Below are positions 30,422 to 40,335 of a DNA stretch of 64,000 bases, one piece after another. Numbering within the stretch: position 1 is the stretch's first letter; each line of letters opens with the position of its first letter. The DNA is from Methylocystis parvus OBBP. Lineage in GTDB: Bacteria > Pseudomonadota > Alphaproteobacteria > Rhizobiales > Beijerinckiaceae. The stretch covers positions 1,302,001 through 1,366,000 of the forward strand of contig NZ_CP092968.1 of NCBI RefSeq assembly GCF_027571405.1, in the 5' to 3' direction. The notes below the pieces were generated by a model. The model saw only the letters and a program-made list of their open reading frames with translations, did no database searches and was not told the origin of the DNA. The position numbers and the translations under genes are program-made.

Positions 30422-31522
30422 TCAGGAAGCGCGGCTCTGCGCCACGTTCAAAACAAGTTCGGCAAGCCGCTCGGCGGCGTCGGAGACGCCGACGCGCTTC
30501 GCCGCCTCGGCGGCCTGCGCAAGCGCGTCAGGCGCTTCGATAAGCCGCGCCAGACGGCCGGTCAGGAAAGCGGGCGTGAAATCGCTCTGTTTCACGACTT
30601 CCGCCGCGCCCGCCTGTTCAATGAAAGCGGCGTTCGCCGCCTGATCGCCGTCAAGCGAATGCGGCAACGGCACGAAAAGCGCCGGGCGGCCGATGACTGC
30701 GAGCTCCGAGACGGTGGAGGCGCCGGAACGCGCGATGACGAAATGCGCCTGCGCGATGCGCAACGGAAGATCCTTGAAGAAAGGCGCGATTTCGACATTG
30801 ACGCCGGCGCCTTGATAGATCGCCTCGACGCGCGGAATGTCTTCCGAACGCGTCTGCTGCACAAGGCGAATGCGCGAACGCAGATCGTCCGGCAAGGCGG
30901 CGATCGCCTCCGGCACAATGTCCGCCATGATGCGCGCGCCCTGCGAGCCGCCGGTGACAAGAAGGCGGAAGGCTCCATCTTCGAACCCGGCGTATGGAAT
31001 CTTCGCAGCTTCGAGCACCGCCGGCCGCACCGGATTTCCGGTGACGATGACTTTGCCCTGCAACGGCGGCGGCGCGCGCAGATTGGGCAAGCCGGCGGCG
31101 ATCTTGTCGACATGGCCGGAGAGGAAGCGGTTCGCCTTCCCCATAATGGCGTTCGACTCGTGCAGCACGGTCGGGATTTTGAGGAAGGCCGCGGCGAGCA
31201 GCGGAGGCACGGTGGGATAGCCGCCAAAGCCGATCACGGCGCGCGGCTGCAAATGGCGAAAGACCTTCGCCGCCTGCGCCGTGCCGTAAGCGAGACGCGC
31301 CAGGGCCTGCGCCTTGGCGATGAAGGAGCCGCCGCGCGGCGTCGCGGCGGGAATGCAGTGCATGGCGCGCGCGGGGAAGCTTCCGCCATAAGCGAGCGCG
31401 CGCTCGTCGGTGACAAGCTCCACCGGAACGCCGCGCGCGCCGAGCGCATGGGCCAGCGCTTCGGCCGGGAAGAGATGGCCGCCAGTGCCGCCGGCGGCGA
31501 GAAAGATCGGACGATCGTTCAT
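30422..31522 (-). CDS. murG: UDP-GlcNAc transferase to lipid I (MurG)
   Basis: The GT28 enzyme that turns lipid I into lipid II at the inner face of the membrane. The G-loop GGTGGHLF is at residues 11-18, the second G-loop (TGGSQGARI) near 180-190, and the UDP-binding [15 protein letters not shown] near 258-272. Length is 366 aa. The ATG at 31520-31522 abuts the TAA stop of ftsW, so the two genes touch end to end. Confidence 0.98.
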   Translation of the reverse strand: MNDRPIFLAAGGTGGHLFPAEALAHALGARGVPVELVTDERALAYGGSFPARAMHCIPAATPRGGSFIAKAQALARLAYGTAQAAKVFRHLQPRAVIGFGGYPTVPPLLAAAFLKIPTVLHESNAIMGKANRFLSGHVDKIAAGLPNLRAPPPLQGKVIVTGNPVRPAVLEAAKIPYAGFEDGAFRLLVTGGSQGARIMADIVPEAIAALPDDLRSRIRLVQQTRSEDIPRVEAIYQGAGVNVEIAPFFKDLPLRIAQAHFVIARSGASTVSELAVIGRPALFVPLPHSLDGDQAANAAFIEQAGAAEVVKQSDFTPAFLTGRLARLIEAPDALAQAAEAAKRVGVSDAAERLAELVLNVAQSRAS

Positions 31523-32683
31523 TTACGCAGCCGCCGGAATCGGTTCGCCGCTCGCCGCGACCTGCGTGAGAACGCGGGTGCGCGGACGCTTGCGGGTGAC
31601 GGCGAGCAGGAAGCCCATGCCCAGCGACAGCGAGATGAGCGACGAGCCGCCATAGGAAACGAAGGGAAGCGTCATGCCTTTGGCGGGCATGAGATGCACA
31701 TTCACCGCCATGTTGATGCAGCTCTGCAGGCCGAAGAGCATGACGAGGCCCGCCGTCGCGAAGCGGCAGAAAGGGTCTTCGTTGCGCGCCGCCGAGAGCA
31801 GGCCGCGCACGACGATGAAAGCGAAGACCGACGCGAGCGCGATGCAGACGATGACGCCAAACTCCTCGCCGATGACGGCGAAGATGAAGTCGGTATGCGA
31901 GTCGGGCAGGATGCGCTTCACCGTGCCTTCGCCCGGCCCCTTGCCGAACCAGGAGCCGGCGATAAAGCTTTCGAGCGCGGTCTCCGACTGGAAGTTCGAC
32001 GGCACGCCGGCGACAGGCGGCGGCGGCTCGAGAAAGGCCTCGATGCGCGCATGGACATGCGGAACGAATTTATAGGCGAGCAGCGCCGCGAGCATAGCGA
32101 CGCCGCCGAGACCGACGACCCAGATCACATGCAGCCCCGCCATGAAGAAGAGCGCGCCCCAGACAATGGAGATCAGCATGGTCTGGCCGAAATCGGGCTG
32201 CAGGACGAGCGGGCCGACCGTGAGCGGGAAGAGCAGCAATGCGAGCCAGTTGCCCGGCACGTCCTTGCGCCGCGCGCCTTCCGAAAAGGCCCAGGCGACG
32301 ACGACGACGAAGGCGGGCTTGAGAAATTCCGACGGCTGAACGCCGAAGATCCAGCGCCGCGCGCCCTTGACCTCCTGGCCGAAAAACAAGGTGGCGACAA
32401 CGAGCGCGAGCGATGCGACGAAGATGACGAGCGCCAGCCGGCGCACATGACGCGGCGAGAGGAAAGACGTTCCGAGCATCACCGCGAGCGCCGGCAGCAG
32501 ATAGGCGACCTGGCGGTTGACGAAATGGAAGGTCGGCAGATGCAGCCGCTCGGCCACGGGCGGGCTGCCAGCCATGGCGAAGACGAGGCCCGCGACGATG
32601 AGCAGGCCGATGCCGGCGAGGAGCCATCGATCGATCGTCCACGCCCAATCCGAAAATGCGGTTCGCTCGGCGCGCGAAATCAT
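31523..32683 (-). CDS. ftsW: Septal peptidoglycan polymerase FtsW
   Basis: A SEDS-family glycosyltransferase that polymerises lipid II with FtsI at the septum. The 386-residue protein has about ten membrane segments and the SEDS signature KGMTLPFVSYGGSSLISLS near the C-terminus, plus KGARRWI and the loop ESFIAGSWFGKGPGEGTVK. The ATG at 32681-32683 (RBS GAGGAG) overlaps the murD stop as ATGA. The frame opens further upstream at 32881 but that part is inside murD. Confidence 0.98.
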   Translation of the reverse strand: MISRAERTAFSDWAWTIDRWLLAGIGLLIVAGLVFAMAGSPPVAERLHLPTFHFVNRQVAYLLPALAVMLGTSFLSPRHVRRLALVIFVASLALVVATLFFGQEVKGARRWIFGVQPSEFLKPAFVVVVAWAFSEGARRKDVPGNWLALLLFPLTVGPLVLQPDFGQTMLISIVWGALFFMAGLHVIWVVGLGGVAMLAALLAYKFVPHVHARIEAFLEPPPPVAGVPSNFQSETALESFIAGSWFGKGPGEGTVKRILPDSHTDFIFAVIGEEFGVIVCIALASVFAFIVVRGLLSAARNEDPFCRFATAGLVMLFGLQSCINMAVNVHLMPAKGMTLPFVSYGGSSLISLSLGMGFLLAVTRKRPRTRVLTQVAASGEPIPAAA

Positions 32684-34107
32684 GGGTGTTCTCCTCTGCG
32701 GGCGGCGATGACGGCGGGCAGTCCATGGACGAGTCCGCGAAAGGCGTCGCCGCGCGCCTCGAAATTGGCGAACTGATCGTAAGAGGCGCAGGCCGGCGAA
32801 AGCAGCACGATCGGCTCCTGCGCGTCGCCATCGAGCGCGTCGAACGCCGCCTTTGTCGTCGCGACGTCGAGCGTCTCGCAACGCTCATAGGGCAGCGCGC
32901 CCTCTAACGTGCGCGCGAAATCGTCGCTGGCGTGGCCGATGAGATAGGCCTTGCGAATGCGCGGAAAATACGGGCGCAGCGGCTCGACGCCGCCTTCCTT
33001 CGCCTTGCCGCCGATAATCCAGTAGATATCGGTGAAGCTCGCCAGCGCCTTTTCCGCCGCGTCGGCGTTGGTCGCCTTGGAGTCATTGACGAAGAGCGCG
33101 CGTTCGATGCGTCCGACCTCTTCCATGCGATGCGGAAGGCCCGGATAGCTCGCGACGCCGGCCGCGATCTCCTCATCCTCCAAGCCGCATTCCCAGGCGG
33201 CGGCGGCGGCGAAGGCGGCGTTCTGCGCATTATGCGCGCCGCGCAAGGCGCGCGCGTCTTTCAGCGACGCCAGTTGCTCCGCCTCCTCCGGCGCATGCCC
33301 CTGTTCGCGGAAATGGACGTCGCCATTCTCGACATAGAAGCCCCATTCCAGCGCGCGCGCGCCGGAGACGGGCGTGACGCGCTGACCGTCGCGCGGCTCG
33401 GCCGACAGGCGCGCGCCGATCGCATGCGTGCAGGGATCGTCGACGCCGACGAGCGCGACTTCCGCGCCTGCGACGAGCCGTTCTTTTATCGCCGCGTAAT
33501 TCTCCATCGTCCCGTGACGATCGATGTGGTCCGGCGTCAGATTGATGAGAATGCCGATCGTCGGATTGAGCGAGGGCGTCAGGTCGATCTGAAAGGAGGA
33601 GCATTCGATGACATGAATGCGTTCGTCCGAAGGCGGCTCGAGATCGAGGATCGGCACGCCGATATTGCCGCCAAGCTGCACGTCGCGGCCCGCTTCGCGC
33701 AGAATATGCGCGATCAGCGCCGTCGTCGTGGATTTGCCGTTCGTTCCGGTGATCGCGATGAAAGGGGAGCCGCCAGTATGGGCGGCCCGCTCGCGGCAGA
33801 ACAGCTCGATGTCGCCGATGATTTCAATGCCGGCGGCCTTCGCCAGCTTCACCGTCCAATGCGGCTCCGGATGCGTCAGCGGCACGCCGGGCGAAAGCGC
33901 CAGCGCCGAAATGCGCGACCAGTCGACCTGAGAGAGGTCGTCGAGCGGAACGCCATTGGCGACCGCCTTCAGGCGGCCCGCCTCGCCGTCATCCCAGGCA
34001 TGCACATGCGCGCCGCCCGCCATCAGCGCCCTCGCGGTCGAGAGTCCCGAACCGCCGAGGCCGAAAAGCGCGACATTCTTGCCTTTGAAAGTCGTAACCG
34101 GAGTCAT
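32680..34107 (-). CDS. murD: UDP-N-acetylmuramoylalanine--D-glutamate ligase
   Basis: Adds D-Glu to the UDP-MurNAc-L-Ala precursor. The nucleotide motif VALFGLGGSGLSTA is at about 12-25, the P-loop GTNGKST at 121-127, and INLTPDHIDRH and VNDSKATN further on. Length is 475 aa. Two starts compete: a GTG at 34113, overlapping the mraY stop as GTGA, and the ATG at 34107. GAGGTG ends 4 nt before the ATG, whereas the GTG has no well-placed site, so the ATG is preferred. It overlaps ftsW by 4 nt. Confidence 0.97.
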   Translation of the reverse strand: MTPVTTFKGKNVALFGLGGSGLSTARALMAGGAHVHAWDDGEAGRLKAVANGVPLDDLSQVDWSRISALALSPGVPLTHPEPHWTVKLAKAAGIEIIGDIELFCRERAAHTGGSPFIAITGTNGKSTTTALIAHILREAGRDVQLGGNIGVPILDLEPPSDERIHVIECSSFQIDLTPSLNPTIGILINLTPDHIDRHGTMENYAAIKERLVAGAEVALVGVDDPCTHAIGARLSAEPRDGQRVTPVSGARALEWGFYVENGDVHFREQGHAPEEAEQLASLKDARALRGAHNAQNAAFAAAAAWECGLEDEEIAAGVASYPGLPHRMEEVGRIERALFVNDSKATNADAAEKALASFTDIYWIIGGKAKEGGVEPLRPYFPRIRKAYLIGHASDDFARTLEGALPYERCETLDVATTKAAFDALDGDAQEPIVLLSPACASYDQFANFEARGDAFRGLVHGLPAVIAARRGEHP

Positions 34108-34109
34108 CG

Positions 34110-35192
34110 TCACCTCAGCTTGAGGGTCGCAAGACCCGTGAGCGCCAGAACGAAGGCGATGATCCAGAATCGGATGACGATCTGCGGCTCCTTCCAGCCC
34201 TTCTGTTCGAAATGATGGTGGATCGGCGCCATCAGGAAGATGCGCTTGCCCGTCGCCTTGAAATAGGCGACCTGGATGATGACCGAGGCGCCCTCCACCA
34301 CGAAAAGGCCGCCGACGATCGCGAGGACGAATTCCTGCTTCACGGCGACGGCGACCGTCCCCAGCAGGCCGCCCAGCGCGAGCGACCCCGTATCACCCAT
34401 GAAGATCTGCGCCGGCGGCGCGTTGAACCAAAGGAAGCCGAGCCCCGCGCCGATGAAGGCGGAGCAGACGATCGTCAGTTCGCCGACGCCCGCCACGTAA
34501 TTCACGCCGAGATAGTTGGAGAAGATGGAGTTGCCGACGAGATAGGCGAAGATGGCGAAGGCGCCGACGGCGATCATTGACGGCACGATGGCGAGACCGT
34601 CGAGGCCGTCGGTCAAATTCACGCAATTGCCGGTGCCGACGATGACGAAAGCGCCGAAGACGACAAAGAACGTTCCGAGCGAGCCCACATAGCCCTTCAC
34701 CATTGGAATGGCGAGCTTCGACATGTTGTCGCCGCCGATCTTCATCAGGAAATAGCAGGCGAGTCCCGCAACGACGAATTCCAAAGCCAGCCGCGCCCTG
34801 CCGGAGAAGCCGGCATGCGATTGCTTCGTGACCTTCAGGTAATCGTCGTAGAAACCGATGGCGCCGAAGGACGCCGTGACGAAAAGGACGATCCAGACGT
34901 AATAGTTCCGCAGATTGGCCCAGAGCAGCGTGGCGGCGATGAGGCCGGAAAGGATCATCAGCCCGCCCATTGTGGGCGTGCCCTTCTTGGTGAGGAGATG
35001 GGATTGCGGACCGTCTTCGCGGATCGGCTGGCCCTTGCCCTGCTTGATGCGCAGCGCCGAAATGATATTCGGGCCGAAGAAGAAAACGAAGAACAGCGCC
35101 GTCGCCGCGGCCATCGCCGCGCGGAAGGTGATATAACGGAAGATGTTGAGCGGACTATAGAGGTAGGAAAGGTCCGCAAGCAGCGTCAGCAT
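34110..35192 (-). CDS. mraY: Phospho-N-acetylmuramoyl-pentapeptide transferase
   Basis: The inner-membrane enzyme that makes lipid I. At 360 aa with about ten membrane segments it is a normal MraY. Motifs are [20 protein letters not shown] (residues 55-74), the catalytic GFYDDYLKV (Asp116, Asp117), [10 protein letters not shown] and HHHFE near the C-terminus. The ATG is at 35190-35192. It follows murF after 13 nt and its stop lies 2 nt before the chosen murD start. Confidence 0.98.
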   Translation of the reverse strand: MLTLLADLSYLYSPLNIFRYITFRAAMAAATALFFVFFFGPNIISALRIKQGKGQPIREDGPQSHLLTKKGTPTMGGLMILSGLIAATLLWANLRNYYVWIVLFVTASFGAIGFYDDYLKVTKQSHAGFSGRARLALEFVVAGLACYFLMKIGGDNMSKLAIPMVKGYVGSLGTFFVVFGAFVIVGTGNCVNLTDGLDGLAIVPSMIAVGAFAIFAYLVGNSIFSNYLGVNYVAGVGELTIVCSAFIGAGLGFLWFNAPPAQIFMGDTGSLALGGLLGTVAVAVKQEFVLAIVGGLFVVEGASVIIQVAYFKATGKRIFLMAPIHHHFEQKGWKEPQIVIRFWIIAFVLALTGLATLKLR

Positions 35193-35205
35193 GTTTCAAA
35201 CTTCC

Positions 35206-36624
35206 TCAGCTCGATTTCTCGGGCGCGAATTTCTCTTTCGTCGCGGCGACGATCCGCGACATGCGCGACCCGTTCGAGCCTTTGACCATGACGACGTCGC
35301 CTGACCGAATTGCGGCGAGAACCGCCTCCTCCAGCTCCAGCGCCGTCGCGCGGTGCGCGGCGCGCATCGCCTCGGGCGCGGCGTAATAAAGTCGCTGCAT
35401 CAGCGGGCCCGCGGTGAAAAGCAGGTCCACATTGGCGCGCATGAGGTCGCCGGCGAGCTCCGCATGCAGATCGGCTCCCTGCGGACCGAGCTCCAGCATG
35501 TCGCCAAGCACCGCGATGCGGCGCCCGCCGACGCCCGGCGCCGCCGCGTCAAGCAGGTCGAGCGCCGCGCGCATCGAGGTCGGATTGGCGTTGTAGCTCT
35601 CGTCGATCAGCGTGAACGGCCCGTGCCCGGCGATCAGCATCTCCCGCCGCCCGCGTCCCGACGGCGGCGCGAATTCCGCGAGCGACGCGGCGGCCTTTTC
35701 GAGGTCGAGGTCGAAAGCGACGGCGACGAGCAGCGCGGCGAGCGAATTGAGCGCGATATGCCTGCCGGGCGCGCCAATGCGATAGGTCAGCGGCCGACCT
35801 AGAATCTCCGCCTCGACCTCGCAGCCGTCATCGATCTGCTTGTATGAAAGAAGCCGCGCCTGCGCGCCTTCGGTCTCGCCGAAATCGAGTATGTGGCCGG
35901 CATAAGCGGCGGCCGCGTCAGCGAGGCGCTGATAATGCTCGTCGTCGCGATTGATGACGGCGACGCCGCCTTCGAGACCGGAGAAGATTTCAGCCTTCGC
36001 GTCGGCGATCGCTTCGACCGAGTCGAAATGCTCGAGATGCACGGCCGCGACTTTCGTCACGACGGCGACATGCGGGCGAACCTGGGCGACGAGCCCGGCA
36101 ATCTCTCCTGTATGATTCATCCCCAGTTCGAAGACGCCGAAGCGCGACGCGGCGGGCATGCGAGAGAGCGTGAGCGGCACGCCCCAGTGATTGTTGTAGG
36201 AAGCGGTCGACGCATGCGTCGCGCCGAAATGCGACAGCATCAGCCGCGTCATATCCTTTGTGGAAGTCTTGCCGACCGAGCCCGTGACAGCGGCGATGAA
36301 GGCGCCTGTGCGGTCGCGCGCGCGCATGCCGAGCAGTTCCAGCGAACGCTGCACGTCCTTCACCACGAAAAGCGATCCCGAGCCCGCGAGCGCCGCCGCA
36401 TGGGCTTCGTCGATCACCGCGGCGGCGGCGCCCTTTTCGAATGCGGCGCGGACGAAGTCATGCCCGTCGCGCGCCTCGCCCTTGATCGCGACGAAGAGGT
36501 CGCCCGGCTGCAGCGTCCGCGTATCGATGGAAACGCCATTCGCCTCGCGCGCCAGCGCGCCGCTGATGCGGGCCTGAAGGGCGCCGACAAGCGCCAATCC
36601 CGACCATAGGGGCTCCTGCTTCAT
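35206..36624 (-). CDS. murF: UDP-N-acetylmuramoyl-tripeptide--D-alanyl-D-alanine ligase
   Basis: Adds the D-Ala-D-Ala dipeptide made by Ddl to the UDP-MurNAc tripeptide. The P-loop is GSVGKTS at 115-121, then SYNNHWGVPLTLSR, and the LIDESYNANPTSMRAAL signature in the later half. Length is 472 aa. The start codon ATG at 36622-36624 overlaps the murE stop as ATGA, so translation is likely coupled. Confidence 0.98.
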   Translation of the reverse strand: MKQEPLWSGLALVGALQARISGALAREANGVSIDTRTLQPGDLFVAIKGEARDGHDFVRAAFEKGAAAAVIDEAHAAALAGSGSLFVVKDVQRSLELLGMRARDRTGAFIAAVTGSVGKTSTKDMTRLMLSHFGATHASTASYNNHWGVPLTLSRMPAASRFGVFELGMNHTGEIAGLVAQVRPHVAVVTKVAAVHLEHFDSVEAIADAKAEIFSGLEGGVAVINRDDEHYQRLADAAAAYAGHILDFGETEGAQARLLSYKQIDDGCEVEAEILGRPLTYRIGAPGRHIALNSLAALLVAVAFDLDLEKAAASLAEFAPPSGRGRREMLIAGHGPFTLIDESYNANPTSMRAALDLLDAAAPGVGGRRIAVLGDMLELGPQGADLHAELAGDLMRANVDLLFTAGPLMQRLYYAAPEAMRAAHRATALELEEAVLAAIRSGDVVMVKGSNGSRMSRIVAATKEKFAPEKSS

Positions 36625-38075
36625 GAACCTTGCTCCTGCAGCGCTTTCGCGACCGCCTCGTGATCGGAAAAGGGCAATATGCGATCGCCGACGATCTGGC
36701 CAGTCTCGTGCCCCTTGCCGGCGACGACGAGCGCATCGCCCTCGCGAAGCCCTGCGATCGCCAGGGAAATCGCTTCGCCCCGATCTGCAATCTCGATGAT
36801 TTCGGCGGGGCCCGCGCCCTTGGCGCCTGCGATGACGGCGGCGCGAATCAGCGCGGGCTCCTCGCTTCTTGGATTGTCGTCCGTGACGATGGCGACGTCG
36901 GCGGCGCGCGCGGCGATTTCGCCCATCAGCGGACGCTTGCCCTTGTCGCGGTCGCCGCCGCAGCCGAAGACGACGATAAGCCGCCCTCTGGTCAGCGGCC
37001 GCATCGTTGCGAGAACCTTTTCCAGCGCGTCGGGCTTGTGCGCGTAATCGACAAAGACGGGCGCGCCATTCTTGGCGCCGATCAGTTCGAGACGCCCCGG
37101 CGCGCCCTTGAGATTGTTCAGCGCCGCGAAAACGCGCGCGGGCTCATCGCCGGAAGCGATGGCGAGACCCGCCGCGACCAGCGCGTTCGACGTCTGAAAG
37201 GCGCCGGCGAGCGGCAATTCGACCGCGTAATCCTTGCCGGCGTAGGTCAGCGTAAGAGATGTCGCCAGCGCATGGGGGCGCGCTTCCTTCAGCGCGATCG
37301 CTTCGCCTTTCGCGCCGACGCCAAAAACGTTCAGCCCGCGCGCCTTGCTAATCTGCGACACGCACGCCGCGACGTCGCTGTCCGCGTCGATCACCGCCGT
37401 CTGGCCCGGCTGCATGAGCGTTTCGAAGAGTCGCATCTTCGCCGCGAAATAGTCTTCCATGTCGCGGTGGTGATCGAGATGGTCGCGCGAGAAATTGGTG
37501 AAGCCCGCGACAGCGAGGCGCACGCCGTCGAGGCGGCGCTGGTCGACGCCGAGCGACGACGCCTCCATCGCGAGATGTGTGATGCCGCGCGCGGCGAGCT
37601 CGTCGAGCGTCTTGGCGAGCTCGACCGGGCCAGGCGTCGTCAGCGAACCGTAATGCGCGCCCGTGGCGTCGACGATTCCGACCGTGCCGAGCGAGGCGGC
37701 CTCATGACCCATCGCGGCCCAAATCTGCCGCAGGAAAGCGACGACGGAGGTCTTGCCGCTCGTGCCCGTGACCGCAATAATCGTCTGCGGTTGACGCGGA
37801 TAGAAGCGCGCCGCGGCCAAGGCCGCCGCGGCGCGGACGTCCGGAACGACGACGAGCGGCAAGGCGCAGTCAGCCTCGCGCTGCGCAATGACCACGACGG
37901 CGCCCTTCGCGCGCGCGTCATTCACGAAGGAAAGGCCGTCGCCCGCATGGCCGGGAATAGCGAAGAAAGCGAAGCCCTCGCCGATCGCGCGACTGTCGGC
38001 GGACAGGCCGGCGATGTCCAGCGCGGCGAGCGCCGGATCGAGATCGTTTCTGGCGAGGAGTTCGGAGAGTTTCAT
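36621..38075 (-). CDS. murE: UDP-MurNAc-L-Ala-D-Glu:meso-diaminopimelate ligase
   Basis: Adds meso-diaminopimelate to the stem peptide. The P-loop is GTSGKTS at 104-110. The DNPR motif (TDDNPRSEEPALI) selects meso-diaminopimelate over lysine. Length is 484 aa from MKLSELLARN at 38073-38075. The frame is open upstream into ftsI (to 38666), but the ATG sits in a TGATG junction with the ftsI stop, the typical coupled start. Confidence 0.98.
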   Translation of the reverse strand: MKLSELLARNDLDPALAALDIAGLSADSRAIGEGFAFFAIPGHAGDGLSFVNDARAKGAVVVIAQREADCALPLVVVPDVRAAAALAAARFYPRQPQTIIAVTGTSGKTSVVAFLRQIWAAMGHEAASLGTVGIVDATGAHYGSLTTPGPVELAKTLDELAARGITHLAMEASSLGVDQRRLDGVRLAVAGFTNFSRDHLDHHRDMEDYFAAKMRLFETLMQPGQTAVIDADSDVAACVSQISKARGLNVFGVGAKGEAIALKEARPHALATSLTLTYAGKDYAVELPLAGAFQTSNALVAAGLAIASGDEPARVFAALNNLKGAPGRLELIGAKNGAPVFVDYAHKPDALEKVLATMRPLTRGRLIVVFGCGGDRDKGKRPLMGEIAARAADVAIVTDDNPRSEEPALIRAAVIAGAKGAGPAEIIEIADRGEAISLAIAGLREGDALVVAGKGHETGQIVGDRILPFSDHEAVAKALQEQGS

Positions 38076-39871
38076 CAGTGGCCATGCCCTCCCGAGGCCG
38101 GGACATTGGCCATGCCGTAGCCGAGCTTGGCGAGCAGCGGGAAGGGCGTGTGCGGCGGCTCGAAGCGGGGCGCGAGGCCGAGCACCGGTCCGACGCGCTC
38201 GATGAGCTGCCCTGTTACAAAGCCGGCATTGTAGGCCGCCGTCGCATGGCCGCCATCCTCCGGCAGCCCCTGCGGCTCGTCCATGATGGTGAGAAAAAGA
38301 TATTTCGGCTTGTCGGCGGGCGCGACCGCCATGAAGGTCGTGAACAGCCGGTCCTTGGAATAATGGCCGTGGATGACCTTTTCCGCCGTGCCGGTCTTGC
38401 CGCCGACGAAATAGCCGTTGACGTCGACCCTCTTCGCCGTGCCGATCTCGGCGTTGAGCCGCATGAGATAGCGCATGGCCTCGCTGGTCTCGGGCTTGAC
38501 GACCTGCACGGCGGTCTTCATCGCCTCTTCCGGCGTTCGTTTGAGGAAGGTCGGCGCCATCAGATAGCCGCCATTCATCAGCGCGCCGACCGCCATCATC
38601 GCCTGCAACGGTGCGACGGCTAGGCCGTGACCGAAGGCGATGGTCATGGTGTTCAGCTCGCTCCAATTCTTCGGATAAAGCGGCTCGGCGCTTTCGGGCA
38701 GCTCCGTGCGCATGCGCGTGAGCTGGCCCATCTTGCGCAGGAAGGCCTTGTGCTTCTCGACGCCCTGCCCCATCGCCATGCGCGCGGTGCCGATATTGGA
38801 CGAATAGGTGAAGACCTCGGGCACCGTCAGCGCGCGGTTCTGCGCGTGATAGTCGTGGATCTTGAAACGTCCGAAGGACAGCGCGCCGCGCGCGTCGAGC
38901 CGCGAATTGAGATTGACCTTGCCGGAGTCGAGCGCCATCGCGATCGTCAGCGCCTTGAAGGTCGAGCCCATCTCATAGACGCCGACATTCATGCGGTTGA
39001 TGTGGATCGGATCGAGCGCTTCGGTCGGCTTGTTGGGATCGTAATCGGGAAGCGAGGCGAGCGCGATCACCTCGCCCGTATTCACCTCCAGGACCGCGGC
39101 GGCGCCGGCCTTGGCCTTGAAGCGCGCGACGCCCTTTTCCAGTTCGTCGCGCAGCGCATGCGTCGCGCGGATGTCGAGCGACAATGTCACGGGCTGCAGA
39201 TCGTCCGGCGTCGCGCCGAAGCCGAGGCTGTGGAGATCGGAGAGGCCCAGGCTGTCGATATATTTCTCGATGCCGGCGATGCCCTGATTGTCGATATTTG
39301 CGAAGCCGAGCACATGCGCGCCGATTGGGCCGTTGGGATAGACGCGCTTATTCTCGGCGATGAGGCCGACGCCCGGCAGGCCAAGATGAAAGACCTCGTC
39401 GCGCTGGTGCGGCGAGACTTCGCGCTTCACCCAGACGAAGCCCTTTTTGGAGCCGAGGCGGTCGCGCAGCTCTTTCGAATCGACATCCGGCAAAACGGCC
39501 GTGAGCAGCTCCGTCGCCTCGTCCTTGTCGATGAGGCGGCGCGGTTCGGCGAAGACGGACATGACCTTCACGTCGCTCGCCAGCACCTCGCCATTGCGGT
39601 CGAGAATGTCGGGACGCGAGGCGGAGACGGCTTCCGCGGCGGCGCGTCGGACGGTCGCCGGCTCCGGCTTGAAGCCGAGATAGACGAGCTTGCCGCAAAT
39701 GACGCCGTAAAGCGCGAGGAAACCCAGCGCCGCGAGCCGCATGCGCGGCGCGCTCGAGTTGAGGCTCGTGGTGAACGCCGCGCGGATCATGCCCGCATAT
39801 TTCGACGGCTTCTTGCCCCGACGCGCGGGCGGCGTTTCGAGCATGTCCGGCATGTGCTGAGGCTCTGTCAT
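38075..39871 (-). CDS. ftsI: Septal peptidoglycan transpeptidase FtsI (PBP3)
   Basis: A class B penicillin-binding protein that cross-links septal peptidoglycan with FtsW. A cytoplasmic tail is followed by a membrane segment near residues 47-66, a pedestal domain, and the transpeptidase domain with SxxK = STFK (303-306), SxN = SSN (357-359) and KTG = KTG (492-494). Length is 598 aa. The ATG at 39869-39871 overlaps the ftsL stop as ATGA. Confidence 0.98.
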   Translation of the reverse strand: MTEPQHMPDMLETPPARRGKKPSKYAGMIRAAFTTSLNSSAPRMRLAALGFLALYGVICGKLVYLGFKPEPATVRRAAAEAVSASRPDILDRNGEVLASDVKVMSVFAEPRRLIDKDEATELLTAVLPDVDSKELRDRLGSKKGFVWVKREVSPHQRDEVFHLGLPGVGLIAENKRVYPNGPIGAHVLGFANIDNQGIAGIEKYIDSLGLSDLHSLGFGATPDDLQPVTLSLDIRATHALRDELEKGVARFKAKAGAAAVLEVNTGEVIALASLPDYDPNKPTEALDPIHINRMNVGVYEMGSTFKALTIAMALDSGKVNLNSRLDARGALSFGRFKIHDYHAQNRALTVPEVFTYSSNIGTARMAMGQGVEKHKAFLRKMGQLTRMRTELPESAEPLYPKNWSELNTMTIAFGHGLAVAPLQAMMAVGALMNGGYLMAPTFLKRTPEEAMKTAVQVVKPETSEAMRYLMRLNAEIGTAKRVDVNGYFVGGKTGTAEKVIHGHYSKDRLFTTFMAVAPADKPKYLFLTIMDEPQGLPEDGGHATAAYNAGFVTGQLIERVGPVLGLAPRFEPPHTPFPLLAKLGYGMANVPASGGHGH

Positions 39872-40335
39872 GGCTTCTTCGGCTCGCGGCTGGCGCTCGG
39901 CTGGCTGGCGTTCTTGGAGGTCGCCGCGACCTTTGGCGTCGCGGCTTTGGCTTTGGGCTCGGATTTTGGCGTCGTCGGCGTCGCGGGCGCGGCGGCGGGA
40001 GTCGCGGGCATGCTGAGGCCGATCTCGCTCAACTTGTCGCCGATGAAGTCGCTACGGCTCTTCTGCGGCAGAGACGTGGCGGGAACGAGCTGCGTCACCT
40101 GAAGCGGCTTCAAATCCGGCAGATATTTGTCGGCGAGCGGCTGCAGCCTCTCGGGCCGCGTCATATAGGCCCAATCCGCCCGCAAGACGGCGATGGCGTC
40201 GCGCTCCTGCTTGATCTCGATATTCGTCTTGGCGATCTGCTCGGCGCGATAGGCCGTCTGATATTTGATCGAATAGGCGTAGACCGCCGAGCCGATGAGC
40301 GCGAGGATCGCGACGATGTTGAGAAGCCGGAGCAT
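39868..40335 (-). CDS. ftsL: Cell division protein FtsL
   Basis: A small bitopic divisome protein that links FtsQ and FtsB-type partners to FtsWI. The 155-residue product has one membrane segment (LLNIVAILALIGSAVYAYSI, about 3-22) and a coiled-coil-like periplasmic helix (AEQIAKTNIEIKQERDAIA) with the RPERLQPLADKYL segment typical of alphaproteobacterial FtsL. The C-terminal 45 or so residues are low-complexity Ala/Pro/Lys. Position between rsmH and ftsI and the 1-4 nt overlaps on both sides support the call. Confidence 0.93.
   Translation of the reverse strand: MLRLLNIVAILALIGSAVYAYSIKYQTAYRAEQIAKTNIEIKQERDAIAVLRADWAYMTRPERLQPLADKYLPDLKPLQVTQLVPATSLPQKSRSDFIGDKLSEIGLSMPATPAAAPATPTTPKSEPKAKAATPKVAATSKNASQPSASREPKKP

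Noticed and set aside
30377..32776. A 799-residue open frame on the plus strand opposite murG and ftsW
   Set aside because: Codon-position GC in GC-rich genes opens long antisense frames. The minus-strand genes have full family motifs and the plus frame has a low-complexity Arg/Glu/Ala product.
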